50,350 bases of DNA from an uncultured Lachnospiraceae bacterium (GCA_910578825.1 CAJTSB010000022.1:1-50350); one strand, 5' to 3'; positions 25,166-34,186 are shown, counted from the stretch's first letter. Notes: a model not told the origin generated them from the letters alone. Numbers and translations: made by a program.

Positions 25166-26569
25166 ATGGAAAAACAAAAAAGAAACTCATTTTCAGGCTC
25201 GATTGGTTTCGTGCTGGCCGCTGCCGGCAGCGCCGTGGGACTGGGAAATATCTGGAGATTTCCCTATCTGGCAGCAAAGGATGGCGGAGGACTGTATCTG
25301 GTCATTTATCTGATTCTGGCGGTTACCTTTGGTTTTACGCTGCTGGTGACGGAGATTGCGATTGGCAGGAAGACGAAACAGAGCCCGCTGACAGCTTACA
25401 GCAAGCTTCAGTCAAAGTGGGGATTTCTGGGTGTGCTTGCCTGTCTGGTGCCGGTCATTATCCTGCCCTATTATTGTGCAATCGGCGGCTGGGTTCTGAA
25501 GTATTTTCTTGCTTTCCTTACCGGGGAGGGCGTACAGGCGGCAGAAGACGGATATTTTACCGGATTTATTTCAGAGGAGGTATCTCCAATTGTACTGCTG
25601 ATAATTTTCCTGGCTGTAGTATCCATTGTCATTATTCTCGGGGTAAATAAAGGGATTGAGACCTTTTCCAAGGTATTGATGCCGGTGTTGATTTTGCTTG
25701 TAGTAGGGATTGCCGTCTTCTCTCTGACAATTTCCCATACGGATGCGCAGGGCGTTACCAGAACAGGACTGGAAGGATTTAAAATTTATGTGGTGCCTGA
25801 TTTCAGCGGGCTTACGGTAAAGGGATTTTTCACGGTGCTTTTAGACGCCATGGGGCAGCTGTTTTTCAGTCTCAGCGTTGCCATGGGAATCATGGTGGCA
25901 TACGGCTCCTATGTGAAAGATGAGGACAATCTGGTGCGCTCCATCAACCAGATAGAGATTTTCGATACGGTTGTGGCATTTCTTGCCGGTGTTATGATTA
26001 TTCCGGCTGTATTTACGTTCATGGGAAGAGAGGGAATGGAGGCGTCCGGTCCCAGCCTGATGTTCGTGTCTTTGCCTAAAGTATTTGCCGCTATGGGTAA
26101 GGTAGGGAATGTGGTCGGCTGCCTGTTCTTTGCCATGGTATTGTTCGCAGCGTTGACGAGCGCCATCTCTGTCATGGAGGCAGTTGTTTCAAGTTTGATG
26201 GATAAGTTTCATCTGTCCAGGCTTAAAGCGTCTCTGATTGAGATGAGTATCGCGCTTATCGGTGGAATCGCAGTATGTCTCGGTTATAACAAATGGTATT
26301 TTGAGTTTAAGCTGCCCAACGGAGCGACAGCGCAGATTCTGGATATCATGGATTATCTGAGCAACAATTTGTTTATGCCGCTCGTGGCAATCGGAACCTG
26401 TATTCTGATTGGCTGGATCTTAAAGCCCAAAACGATTATTGATGAGGTAGAAAAAGGTGGACAGAGATTTGGCAGGCGTGGATTGTATGTTGTGATGGTA
26501 AAATACATTGCGCCGATATTGTTGTTTGTCCTGCTCTTGAAATCAGTGGGAATTCTGACCATAATTTAG
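25166..26569 (+). CDS. Neurotransmitter:sodium symporter (NSS/SNF) family transporter
   Basis: A 467-residue LeuT-fold transporter with 11 or 12 membrane segments that moves amino acids or related amines with sodium. The N-terminal SIGFVLAAAGSAVGLGNIWRFPYLA stretch holds the broken first helix and sodium-binding backbone of the family. Other family stretches are GGGLYLVIYLI and the FAMVLFAALTSAISVMEAVVS region of helix 8. The ATG at 25166 is preferred over a GTG at 25154 that lies inside the AAGGAG site. A LytTR regulator starts 42 bases downstream with no clear terminator between, so co-expression with the two-component pair is likely. The substrate is unknown. Confidence 0.92.
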   Translation: MEKQKRNSFSGSIGFVLAAAGSAVGLGNIWRFPYLAAKDGGGLYLVIYLILAVTFGFTLLVTEIAIGRKTKQSPLTAYSKLQSKWGFLGVLACLVPVIILPYYCAIGGWVLKYFLAFLTGEGVQAAEDGYFTGFISEEVSPIVLLIIFLAVVSIVIILGVNKGIETFSKVLMPVLILLVVGIAVFSLTISHTDAQGVTRTGLEGFKIYVVPDFSGLTVKGFFTVLLDAMGQLFFSLSVAMGIMVAYGSYVKDEDNLVRSINQIEIFDTVVAFLAGVMIIPAVFTFMGREGMEASGPSLMFVSLPKVFAAMGKVGNVVGCLFFAMVLFAALTSAISVMEAVVSSLMDKFHLSRLKASLIEMSIALIGGIAVCLGYNKWYFEFKLPNGATAQILDIMDYLSNNLFMPLVAIGTCILIGWILKPKTIIDEVEKGGQRFGRRGLYVVMVKYIAPILLFVLLLKSVGILTII

Positions 26570-26611
26570 TGATGAAGGGAGCGCTGCCCGATTTGCGGCA
26601 GCAGAAAATAT

Positions 26612-27346
26612 ATGAAGGTAGTAATCTGCGATGACTGCATCAGGGATTTACATAATGTGGAGAAACTGCTGGAAAAGTACAGGGAATCTGTTGCAGGCAT
26701 CCATTTTGAGACAGAGAAATTTTCGGATGCCTGCATCTTGTATGACCGGATTTCCGCAGGAGAGCTGGCAGACATTTATGTTTTGGATATGATTATGTCC
26801 GAGCGGTCGGGGATTGATATTGGCAGCCTGCTGCGCAGTGTTGGCAGTAAGGGAGTAATTATCTATCTTACCTCCTCGGATGATTTTGCGTTGGAGGCAT
26901 ATGGGGTACATGCGGCGCGCTATCTGCTGAAACCGGTCAGTGAAAAGGATTTTTTTGAGGCAATGGAGTATGCCATGTCTTACAATAAAGTGAGCGAGGA
27001 AATACTGTTTCCGGTAAAGACCAAAATGGGAACGGTATCGGTGCCTTATTCCAAAATTGAATACATTGAAAATTATTCCCGCATGCTCCATGTTTATTTG
27101 ACGGATGGGGATACTGTGAGGAGTATTTTCATACGAAAGTCATTTGATGAGGAGATAAGGCAGATTGCAGAGTACAGAAGTTTTCTGCGTGTACACAAAT
27201 CGTTTCTTATTAACATGAATTATATCAAAAAGCTGGAACAGGGTAATATTCTGATGGAGAGCGGCAGGCGGATTCCGGTCAGCAAGACGAGGGCTGCGGA
27301 AGTGAAGAAAGAGTATCTTTTGTTTATCTCAGAATGCTATCTGTAG
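26612..27346 (+). CDS. LytTR-type response regulator (AgrA-like)
   Basis: A 244-residue regulator. The receiver domain (1-120) has acidic pocket Asp7/Asp8, phosphoacceptor Asp59 in YVLDM, Thr87-Ser88 and Lys107 (LLKP). A LytTR DNA-binding domain follows (about 135-240: VSVPYSKIEYIENYSRMLHVYL, FLRVHKSFLINMNYI). Such regulators bind paired direct repeats, often for quorum-sensing or membrane-transport genes. The ribosome site is weak and a 6-bp hairpin (26583-26602) lies just before it. The gene sits 12 bases before its histidine kinase, and its likely target includes the NSS transporter upstream. No autoinducer gene is visible. Confidence 0.93.
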   Translation: MKVVICDDCIRDLHNVEKLLEKYRESVAGIHFETEKFSDACILYDRISAGELADIYVLDMIMSERSGIDIGSLLRSVGSKGVIIYLTSSDDFALEAYGVHAARYLLKPVSEKDFFEAMEYAMSYNKVSEEILFPVKTKMGTVSVPYSKIEYIENYSRMLHVYLTDGDTVRSIFIRKSFDEEIRQIAEYRSFLRVHKSFLINMNYIKKLEQGNILMESGRRIPVSKTRAAEVKKEYLLFISECYL

Positions 27347-27358
27347 AGGAGGCAGGGA

Positions 27359-28645
27359 ATGATTTACAAAAACATATCTTATATGATAAGCCATATTTTT
27401 TTGATGTTGTTTATGTATCTGTTTACCTCACATCGTTATTCCAGAGTGAAAACGGCAGGAATTTGCGTTTCCACTTTTCTGGCGCTATCCATATCAGACC
27501 TCCTGAAACTTAATATTTTTGCGGACAGCCATTTTTGTTATGGGACAGTGACCGTGTTCCAGATATTGGCCACACAGTTTACGGGGCTGTTTATTTCCAA
27601 AAAGAGGGACGGCAAAGTTTTGTTTATGGGACTTAGCGCGTCCAATTATGTAATCGCAGGAAGCATTACGGCAACGATTTTACATATATGGACGAGAAAT
27701 TTGTTGTATTCCATGGTCGGCAGCATGATCGTTCATGTACTTATTCTGTTGATTTTATATTTCAGAATCCGCGATACAGGAATCCGCTATCAGGACAGGG
27801 AGTCTGTCAAAGGTTGGTGGGAGCTTTGCCTGATTCCGGTGTTTTTTTATTGCGGGTTTTCCTGTCTGGCATTTTTTCCCTATACGCTTGATGATAATCC
27901 CCAGAATATCCCCGGCGTCATTCTGTTTCTTTTGACGATGTTTATATCTTATGTGGTGGTGCTGCGGTATCTGGAGAGTGAATCGGAACGCGCGGGAATT
28001 TACTGGAAAAACATCTTTTTTGAGTCGTATATCAAAGGACTGGAAGGGCAGTATTATCTCCTGGAACAGGCGGAGCGGAATTTGAAGATATTGCGGCATG
28101 ATATGCGTCATTATTCCGGGCTTATCAGCTCGCTCTTAGAACAGGGTGAGTATGAAGAGATAAGAAATCTGACGGAACATATCAAGAAGGTTGCAGATGA
28201 GAATAAGGTAATAAAATACTGCGATAATCTGATAACCAACTCCATCCTTTCCCATATGGCAGACAGAGCGCGCGCTGCCGGCGTGGATGTACAGATGGAA
28301 ACGACAGTGCCGAAAGAGCTTCCGTTTAATGATTATGAATTTTCCTCCGTGGTTGCCAATCTGCTTGAAAATGCGATAAGGTGCGTGGAAAAGTTTGAGC
28401 AGAAGGAAAAGTGTGTGAAAGCGAGGATTCAATGTGAGGAAGGGCATGTATTGGTTCATGTGCAGAATGAGTATGAGAGGGAAATTTTGCTGGATGAGCA
28501 GACGGGTCTGCCGCGCAGCAGGCAAAGAGATGGACATGGTCTGGGTATGCAGGGGGTACAGGCGTTTTCAAATAAAATAGGAGGAAATCTTGGATGTTAC
28601 TGTGAGGATAACATATTCCATATTATGCTTTTTGCGAAAATATAG
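27359..28645 (+). CDS. AgrC-like sensor histidine kinase (GHKL type)
   Basis: A 428-residue membrane kinase. Six or so hydrophobic segments occupy residues 5-205. A short coiled coil leads to the dimerisation motif LKILRHDMRHYSG with phospho-accepting His247. The GHKL ATPase domain follows: N box NLLENAI (334-340) and a G box DGHGLGMQGV. This matches the AgrC/ComD class of kinases that sense small peptides, though no agrB or agrD is nearby. GAGGAGG precedes the ATG. It pairs with the LytTR regulator directly upstream. The ligand is unknown. Confidence 0.9.
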   Translation: MIYKNISYMISHIFLMLFMYLFTSHRYSRVKTAGICVSTFLALSISDLLKLNIFADSHFCYGTVTVFQILATQFTGLFISKKRDGKVLFMGLSASNYVIAGSITATILHIWTRNLLYSMVGSMIVHVLILLILYFRIRDTGIRYQDRESVKGWWELCLIPVFFYCGFSCLAFFPYTLDDNPQNIPGVILFLLTMFISYVVVLRYLESESERAGIYWKNIFFESYIKGLEGQYYLLEQAERNLKILRHDMRHYSGLISSLLEQGEYEEIRNLTEHIKKVADENKVIKYCDNLITNSILSHMADRARAAGVDVQMETTVPKELPFNDYEFSSVVANLLENAIRCVEKFEQKEKCVKARIQCEEGHVLVHVQNEYEREILLDEQTGLPRSRQRDGHGLGMQGVQAFSNKIGGNLGCYCEDNIFHIMLFAKI

Positions 28646-28687
28646 GTGAATTTATGAAAAAACGGGAATTAATAAAGGAAATACCTA

Positions 28688-28696
28688 TGATATAAT
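28688..28696 (+). promoter_or_regulatory. Extended -10 promoter upstream of the diguanylate cyclase
   Basis: TGA-TATAAT (28688-28696) is a consensus extended -10. The -35 region is weak (ATTAAT). Transcription would begin near 28703, at the foot of the hairpin that follows. Confidence 0.6.
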
Positions 28697-28701
28697 AGAA
28701 G

Positions 28702-28773
28702 TGAAAGCAATGTGCAGTGCCAAAGACATAGGAACAGAGACATCAGGGAGCGCACTGCATTGCTTTCATTTTT
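28702..28773 (+). promoter_or_regulatory. Hairpin leader with T-run: attenuator or small RNA candidate
   Basis: An 11-bp stem (28702-28712 with 28758-28768) continues after a 2-base bulge into a 6-bp stem (28715-28720 with 28752-28757), with a 31-base loop. TTTTT follows at 28769-28773. It begins at the predicted transcription start and ends 19 bases before the coding region. It matches no riboswitch class I could recall. Confidence 0.55.
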
Positions 28774-28791
28774 AAAGAGTCTGAGAAAGAG

Positions 28792-30738
28792 ATGAGGTTT
28801 ATGCAGAAAACGTTTATCAAATATGTGGTAGTCATTTTGACGTCTGCAATCTTTTTGATTCTTGTTATCGATGTGCTGCTTAACAAACATACGCTGGAGA
28901 ATCAGCAGTTTAACAGTTTTCAGGCTAAGATAGAGCAGGTGACACATACGCTGGAGAATAACCGCAGAGAGCTTGCGTTGCTGAAAAACAATCTGGATAA
29001 AGATTACCTTATCCGGGCGAAGGCAGCGTCTTACGTGGTGGACAGACAGGAGGAAGTCTCCATGGATGTCTCCAAAATGAAGTACCTTGCAGAATTGCTC
29101 GATGTGGATGAACTTCATATTATCGATGAAAACGGAATAATTGCGTCTGCTTCGGTTCCCCAATATGTCGGTATCGACATGGCGGACGATAAGCAGACGC
29201 GCCCGTTTTTGGATCTGTTAGACAGCGACAGTGAGGATGCATATTTGATTCAGGATCCTCAGCCCAATGCTGCGGAAGGGAAAGTCATGCAGTATGTGGG
29301 AGTGGCGAGAAAAGATCAGAAAGGGGTTGTTCAGGTCGGATTTGAGCCAAAGAGACAGATGGAGGCGCAGTCGAGAAATACGTACGATTATATTTTTTCA
29401 AGATTTCCTACCGATGAAGGGGAGGAATTATTTGTCGTTGACAGTGAGACGGGAAAAGTCTTAGGGCATTCAGAGGGAATACAGAGGGATTTTGCAGAGC
29501 AATACTATCAGCTCAGTTCGCTTTTGGCGTGCGAAAGAGGCGCATATCAGGCGGGGACAGACGGAAAACAAAGATATGTGGTAAGCCGTAAGTATGAAGA
29601 TGTGTTAATCTGTGCGGTTTTGCCGGCAGAAGTTCTGTGGGGTAAACTTTTGTCAGATACGTTTCTTACATTTATATACCTGTTTCTGATTGAGACGGCG
29701 GTTGTCCTTTTGTTGAATTACCTTGTCCGCAGAAAAGTAATTGACGGTATACACCAGATCAATGAGAATTTGTCGGCAATCACAAACGGCAATTTTGACA
29801 CTACGGTATCCGTAGGCGGGAACCGCGAGTTCGAAGAGTTGAGCAGCGGCATCAACAGGATGGTTACAGGTATTGTCAATATTTCCAACAGAATATCAGC
29901 AATAATTGAAATCAGCGGGATTCCGCTTGCAGCTTTTGAGTACGAAAGCGGTATTAACCGTGTTTTTGTTACGTCAGGACTGGGAGAACTGCTTGGCGTT
30001 ACCGAGAAGGAGGTTACACAATTTTGCAGGGATGCGGATGCGTTTGACGCGTGTATTCGGCGGATTACGGAGCGTCCGGCTGAAGGGGAAACAGACGTCT
30101 ATCGAATCCACGATGAGAAATATGTGCGCATATATATGTCTGAGTCTGCGGAGGGAAAACTAGGCGTAATCACGGACGTGACAGCGGGTATTATGGAGAA
30201 AAAGCGTATGCAATATGAGAATACCCATGATCCACTTACCGGGCTTTATAAATTTCAGCATTTTAAACAGCTTGCAAAGGAAAAAATTCAGGGAATGGGA
30301 GAAGACGAAGTCTGTGCGCTCGTCATGCTGGATTTGGATTTCTTTAAGGGTATCAACGATACGTTTGGGCATGATATGGGCGACCATTACCTGCAAAGCT
30401 TTTCTGCTGTCATGAGCAGCATGCCGCATGACCATTTTCTTACAGCAAGACGTTCCGGCGATGAATTCTGTATGATGATTTTTGGTTGCCGTAAAAGAGA
30501 GGATGTAGTAAAATTTTTAGAAGAGTTTTATGGTAAATTAAGAGAGAGCCGTGTCGCTTTGTCGGATACAGAGTGCAGGGCAATCAGCGCGTCTGCCGGT
30601 TTTGCATGGACAAATGACGCAGATGCGGCGATATCAGAGCTGCTCGGCTGGGCAGACGAGGCTCTTTATGAAATAAAACGCGATACGAAGGGAACGTTTG
30701 GGGAGTATACAGGGCAGAAAGGAGCAATTGAATTATGA
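28792..30738 (+). CDS. Membrane-bound diguanylate cyclase (dCache-like, HAMP, GGDEF)
   Basis: A 648-residue sensor enzyme that makes cyclic di-GMP. A membrane helix (about 9-28) and another (about 283-308) flank an extracellular sensor region of about 255 residues. A HAMP-like linker follows (INENLSAITNGNFDTTVSVGGNREFEELSSGINRM). A PAS-like stretch lies at about 365-465. The GGDEF domain is C-terminal (about 475-640: HDPLTGLYKFQHF, LDLDFFKGINDTFGHDMGD). The active site reads SGDEF rather than GGDEF, a variant found in some active enzymes. No RxxD inhibitory site lies upstream of it. It starts at 28792 or 28801. Its stop overlaps the next gene by 4 bases. A hairpin leader precedes it. Confidence 0.9.
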   Translation: MRFMQKTFIKYVVVILTSAIFLILVIDVLLNKHTLENQQFNSFQAKIEQVTHTLENNRRELALLKNNLDKDYLIRAKAASYVVDRQEEVSMDVSKMKYLAELLDVDELHIIDENGIIASASVPQYVGIDMADDKQTRPFLDLLDSDSEDAYLIQDPQPNAAEGKVMQYVGVARKDQKGVVQVGFEPKRQMEAQSRNTYDYIFSRFPTDEGEELFVVDSETGKVLGHSEGIQRDFAEQYYQLSSLLACERGAYQAGTDGKQRYVVSRKYEDVLICAVLPAEVLWGKLLSDTFLTFIYLFLIETAVVLLLNYLVRRKVIDGIHQINENLSAITNGNFDTTVSVGGNREFEELSSGINRMVTGIVNISNRISAIIEISGIPLAAFEYESGINRVFVTSGLGELLGVTEKEVTQFCRDADAFDACIRRITERPAEGETDVYRIHDEKYVRIYMSESAEGKLGVITDVTAGIMEKKRMQYENTHDPLTGLYKFQHFKQLAKEKIQGMGEDEVCALVMLDLDFFKGINDTFGHDMGDHYLQSFSAVMSSMPHDHFLTARRSGDEFCMMIFGCRKREDVVKFLEEFYGKLRESRVALSDTECRAISASAGFAWTNDADAAISELLGWADEALYEIKRDTKGTFGEYTGQKGAIEL

Positions 30739-31703
30739 AATTTGCAATTTTAGCGCCTGGCGGCATTGCGCACAGCATGGCGAAGGCGGTAACAGAGCTT
30801 GAGCAGATAGAAAAGTATGCGGTAGCGTCCAGAGATTATGGACGTGCGGCAGCGTTTGCAGAGCAGTGGGGATTTGAGAAAGCGTATGGCTCTTATGAGG
30901 AGATGGTACAGGATCCGGAGGTAGAGCTGGTCTATGTGGCGTCCCCGCATTCCCATCACTATGAACATGCCAGACTGTGCCTGGAACATGGTAAGCATGT
31001 GTTGGTGGAAAAGGCGTTTACCGTAAATGCGAGACAGGCACGGGAACTGATGGTGTTATCAGAGAAGAAGGGACTTCTCCTGGCAGAGGCAATCTGGACG
31101 CGCTACATGCCGAGCCGCAAAATGATAGATGAAATTCTGGCGGAAGGAGTTCTTGGAAATGTAACATCCCTGACCGCGAACCTTGGCTATATCCTTCCGC
31201 ATGTGGAGCGGATGCAGGAGCCGGCACTGGCAGGCGGTGCGTTGCTGGATCTGGGCGTGTATCCGATTAACTTTGCCTTGATGGCGTTCCATGGAGCGAT
31301 AAAGGAAGTAAATGCAGCCGCCATTATGTCTCCCAAAGGCGTGGACTGGATGAACAGCATTACGCTTACCTTTGAAGACGGAAAAATGGCAGTGCTCCAC
31401 AGCGATATGCTGGCGCAGACCGACCGACAGGGCGTCATCAGCGGTGATAAAGGTTATCTGGAAGTGCAGAACATCAATAACTGCGAGGAAATCCGGGTGT
31501 ACGATCTGGACCGGAAACTGACGGCGCGTTATCAGGTTCCCGCGCAGATAAACGGATATGAATACGAAGTATTGTCCTGTGTCCGCGCCATAGAGGCAGG
31601 AAAGACAGAGTGTGAGGAGATGCCTCACAGTGAAATTCTGCGGGTTATGGAGCTGTTGGATAAAATCCGCGGACAATGGGGAATGACATTTCCCTGTGAA
31701 TAA
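30735..31703 (+). CDS. Gfo/Idh/MocA-family NAD(P)-dependent oxidoreductase
   Basis: A 322-residue sugar- or polyol-oxidoreductase-like protein. The N-terminal Rossmann domain carries an unusual ILAPGGIAHSMAKAV nucleotide-binding loop. ASPHSHHYEHARLCLEHGKHVLVEKAF includes the family's E-K-P region, here EKAF. The C-terminal substrate domain holds GGALLDLGVYPINFALMAF, where D-x-GVY is typical. The start codon overlaps the stop of the cyclase gene, so the two are translationally coupled despite unrelated roles. GAAAGGAG lies upstream. A bidirectional terminator follows. The substrate is unknown. Confidence 0.9.
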   Translation: MKFAILAPGGIAHSMAKAVTELEQIEKYAVASRDYGRAAAFAEQWGFEKAYGSYEEMVQDPEVELVYVASPHSHHYEHARLCLEHGKHVLVEKAFTVNARQARELMVLSEKKGLLLAEAIWTRYMPSRKMIDEILAEGVLGNVTSLTANLGYILPHVERMQEPALAGGALLDLGVYPINFALMAFHGAIKEVNAAAIMSPKGVDWMNSITLTFEDGKMAVLHSDMLAQTDRQGVISGDKGYLEVQNINNCEEIRVYDLDRKLTARYQVPAQINGYEYEVLSCVRAIEAGKTECEEMPHSEILRVMELLDKIRGQWGMTFPCE

Positions 31704-31711
31704 AAATAAAC

Positions 31712-31743
31712 AAAACGCACGGTTTGCATCGCCGTGCGTTTTT
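31712..31743. terminator. Bidirectional terminator between the oxidoreductase and the ABC importer
   Basis: An 11-bp stem (31712-31722 with 31732-31742) with a 9-base loop has a 5' A-run and a 3' T-run. It serves both convergent transcripts. Confidence 0.9.
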
Positions 31744-31755
31744 CTATCATCAATG

Positions 31756-32541
31756 TTATCCCTGGGTAAAACGCGAAAGAAACTGCCTGGTGCGTTCTTC
31801 CTTTGGATGTTCAAATACCTGTGCAGGATCCCCCTGTTCGAGAATACATCCATCGTCCATGAAAATCACATGGTTTGCCACGTCGCGGGCAAATGCCATT
31901 TCGTGTGTGACAATCACCATGGTCGTATTTTGATCCGCGAGTTCTTTCATGACTCTTAAAACTTCTCCGGTCAATTCGGGGTCAAGCGCGGAAGTCGGTT
32001 CGTCGAAACAGAGGATATCAGGCTGGAGCGCAAGCGCCCTTGCAATCGCCACACGCTGGCATTGTCCGCCCGACAGTTGGTGGGGGTAGTTCGCCATGCG
32101 GTCGCCAAGTCCCATCTGTTCCAGCAATATCTTTGCCTGTCCTTCGATCTCGTCATGAATTTTTTTGCGTTCTGCCTTGTAATCCGGCTGTTCCTTTGCC
32201 AGCAGTTCTTTTGCCAGCATAACGTTCTGAAGTGCCGTATACTGAGGAAACAGGTTGAAGGACTGAAAGACCAGTCCGAAATGCAGCCGTTTCTTGCGGA
32301 TTTGCAATTCCTGCTGCGTCTTAGGGTCGTCGGCGTCAAACAAAGTCTCGCCGTTTACGCGGATGATGCCCTTGTCAGGACGTTCCAGAAAGTTCAGACA
32401 CCGCAGCAGCGTAGTCTTTCCGCTGCCGGAGGAGCCGATGATGGAGACAACCTGTCCTTTTTCCAGAGAGAAACTGATGTCTTTTAAGACCTCTGTGCGG
32501 TCAAAATACTTTCGAATATGTTCTACTTCTAAGATTGGCAT
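31756..32541 (-). CDS. Polar amino-acid ABC transporter, ATP-binding protein
   Basis: A 261-residue ATPase of the GlnQ/HisP class that drives the importer with the permease and binding protein encoded next to it. Walker A is GSSGSGKTT (about 36-44), the signature LSGGQCQRVAIARAL, Walker B LCFDEPTSALDP and the switch His in VTHEM. The insert after Walker A (ADDPKTQQELQIRKKRLHFGLVFQ) is normal for this class. The gene follows the permease by 13 bases and is the last of the three-gene operon. Confidence 0.95.
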   Translation of the reverse strand: MPILEVEHIRKYFDRTEVLKDISFSLEKGQVVSIIGSSGSGKTTLLRCLNFLERPDKGIIRVNGETLFDADDPKTQQELQIRKKRLHFGLVFQSFNLFPQYTALQNVMLAKELLAKEQPDYKAERKKIHDEIEGQAKILLEQMGLGDRMANYPHQLSGGQCQRVAIARALALQPDILCFDEPTSALDPELTGEVLRVMKELADQNTTMVIVTHEMAFARDVANHVIFMDDGCILEQGDPAQVFEHPKEERTRQFLSRFTQG

Positions 32542-32554
32542 GTCTGTTCCTCCT

Positions 32555-33241
32555 CTACCTAAAATAATCCAGTTTTTTCTCTAATCGCCCAAGGAGAACT
32601 GTCAAAATGCCGTTCCAGAGCAGATAGTATACCGCGGTAAAAAACATTGGCCAGATGGCGCCGGAGATTCCCTGGGAGCCCTTCATAAACGCCTGGCCTG
32701 CCCAGATAATTTCCTGCAGGGCGATAATACGTGCTAGGGACGTGTCCTTTACAAGCGTGATAATTTCGTTTGACATGGGCGGGACAATCCGTTTAATCAT
32801 CTGTAACAGCGTGATTTTAAAGAAAATCTGTCCCTTTGTCATGCCAAGCACCAGCCCGGCTTCCTCCTGGCCTACCGGTACGCCCTGGATGCCGCCGCGG
32901 TAAATTTCTGAAAAATAGCAGGCATAATTTAAAATGAAAGAGAAAGAAGCGGCAAAAAAGCGTCCGGTTTCGCCGCCGCCCCAGATTGGATTATGCAGCA
33001 CCAGTCCGGGGAAATAATAAATGATTAAAAGCTGAATCATCAGGGGAGTTCCCCTGATAATCCAGACGATGAATTTTGTAAAGTAGCTTAACGGCCGGAA
33101 ATGGGACATAGAGCCAAAAGCAATAATCAGTCCCAACGGAAATGCGCCGATAAGCGTTACAAAAAATAGTTTTAATGTCTGCAGAAAGCCAATGTTCAAA
33201 GCTTTCAGGACGATAGGAAGTTGTTCCAGTATCTGTTCCAT
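32555..33241 (-). CDS. Polar amino-acid ABC transporter, permease protein
   Basis: A 228-residue inner-membrane permease of the HisM/GlnP class, with about five segments. The EAA loop is visible in VGQEEAGLVLGMTKGQIFFKITLLQMIKRIVPPMSNEII, the contact site for the ATPase. It has IRGTPLMIQLLIIYY in the second segment, a strong family marker. A single permease gene suggests a homodimer. It lies between the binding protein (54 bases upstream on this strand) and the ATPase. Confidence 0.94.
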   Translation of the reverse strand: MEQILEQLPIVLKALNIGFLQTLKLFFVTLIGAFPLGLIIAFGSMSHFRPLSYFTKFIVWIIRGTPLMIQLLIIYYFPGLVLHNPIWGGGETGRFFAASFSFILNYACYFSEIYRGGIQGVPVGQEEAGLVLGMTKGQIFFKITLLQMIKRIVPPMSNEIITLVKDTSLARIIALQEIIWAGQAFMKGSQGISGAIWPMFFTAVYYLLWNGILTVLLGRLEKKLDYFR

Positions 33242-33295
33242 AAGTGTTCCTGCCTTCTTTTGCTGTGATATTCGGATGTTTCGAAGACGTTGGTC

Positions 33296-34099
33296 TTATT
33301 GTTCAATGACAGCAGCCTGAACGCCGTATTTCTCCGCACATTCTGTCATGCTGCCGTCTTTGTAGCTGGAGGCAAAGAAGTCGTTCAGTGCGCTGGCCAG
33401 ATCGGAGCCTTTGCGGAATCCAACACCGTACTTTTCACTGTTCAGTCCAACCGTATAAGTCAGGTCTGCGTAGCTGGTACCCTCGCCTACCATGGCTGCG
33501 GCCATCAGGGAATCAATGACAGCGGCGTCAGAGGTTCCGGCTGCGACTTCCATCAGCGCGTCTGCCTGTGCCTTTACAGCAGTATAATTTAAGTCCAGTG
33601 CAGATACCTCTTTTTCCCCTGCGCTTCCGGCCTCTACGGCAAATGTAAGGTCAGACAGGCTGTCAGTATCCTGATACTGGTCTGCTTTGTCCTTTGGCAC
33701 GATGACAATCTGCGCATTGTTGCAGTATGCATTGGAGCACTCCATAGCGCTTGTCACTTCATCGGTGAGTGTCATGCCATTCCATACACAGTCGATGGTC
33801 TTGCCTTCCAGCTCCATAATCTTGTTGTCCCAGTCAATCTCAACAAACTCAGCAGTAACGCCGAGGCTCTCTGCGAAAGCTTTTGCCATATCAGCATCGA
33901 ATCCAATCCAGTCTCCGTTTTCATCTTTGTAATCCATGGGCTCAAAATCCGTGATGCCGACAACCAGCGTTCCTTTGTCTTTGACATATGCCAGGTCACC
34001 GTTTTTGGCGGTGTTGGACGTTCCCGAATCGGATTTGCCACATGCGGCCAGTGACAATGTCATAGCTAATGTTAACATAAGTACAAGTATCTTTTTCAT
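33296..34099 (-). CDS. Polar amino-acid ABC transporter, substrate-binding lipoprotein
   Basis: A 267-residue extracellular binding protein (SBP_bac_3 family). The signal peptide ends in lipobox LSLAAC with lipidated Cys20. Family motifs are LVVGITDFEPMDYKDENGDWIGFDADMAKAFAESLGV and FVEIDWDNKIMELEGKTIDCVWNGMTLTDE. The ligand is probably a polar amino acid or cystine; sequence alone does not decide. It is first in the operon, next to the promoter at 34187-34215, and is probably the most highly expressed. Confidence 0.95.
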   Translation of the reverse strand: MKKILVLMLTLAMTLSLAACGKSDSGTSNTAKNGDLAYVKDKGTLVVGITDFEPMDYKDENGDWIGFDADMAKAFAESLGVTAEFVEIDWDNKIMELEGKTIDCVWNGMTLTDEVTSAMECSNAYCNNAQIVIVPKDKADQYQDTDSLSDLTFAVEAGSAGEKEVSALDLNYTAVKAQADALMEVAAGTSDAAVIDSLMAAAMVGEGTSYADLTYTVGLNSEKYGVGFRKGSDLASALNDFFASSYKDGSMTECAEKYGVQAAVIEQ

Positions 34100-34186
34100 A
34101 GTAAATATTCTCCCTTTCCTTGATAAGATAATGTGGATAATAGTGCCGGAATGGACACGTCTCCTAAAGTAAAAAGCTACGCCAAT

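Noticed and set aside
26583..26602. Short hairpin before the LytTR regulator, as a terminator of the NSS transporter gene
   Set aside because: The stem is only 6 bp with an 8-base loop and is followed by an A-run, not a T-run.
28654..28695. Short frame encoding MKKRELIKEIPMI after the AgrC-like kinase, as a possible signal peptide gene
   Set aside because: It is only 13 codons, has no cysteine or processing motif typical of AgrD, and overlaps the TATAAT box of the next gene.
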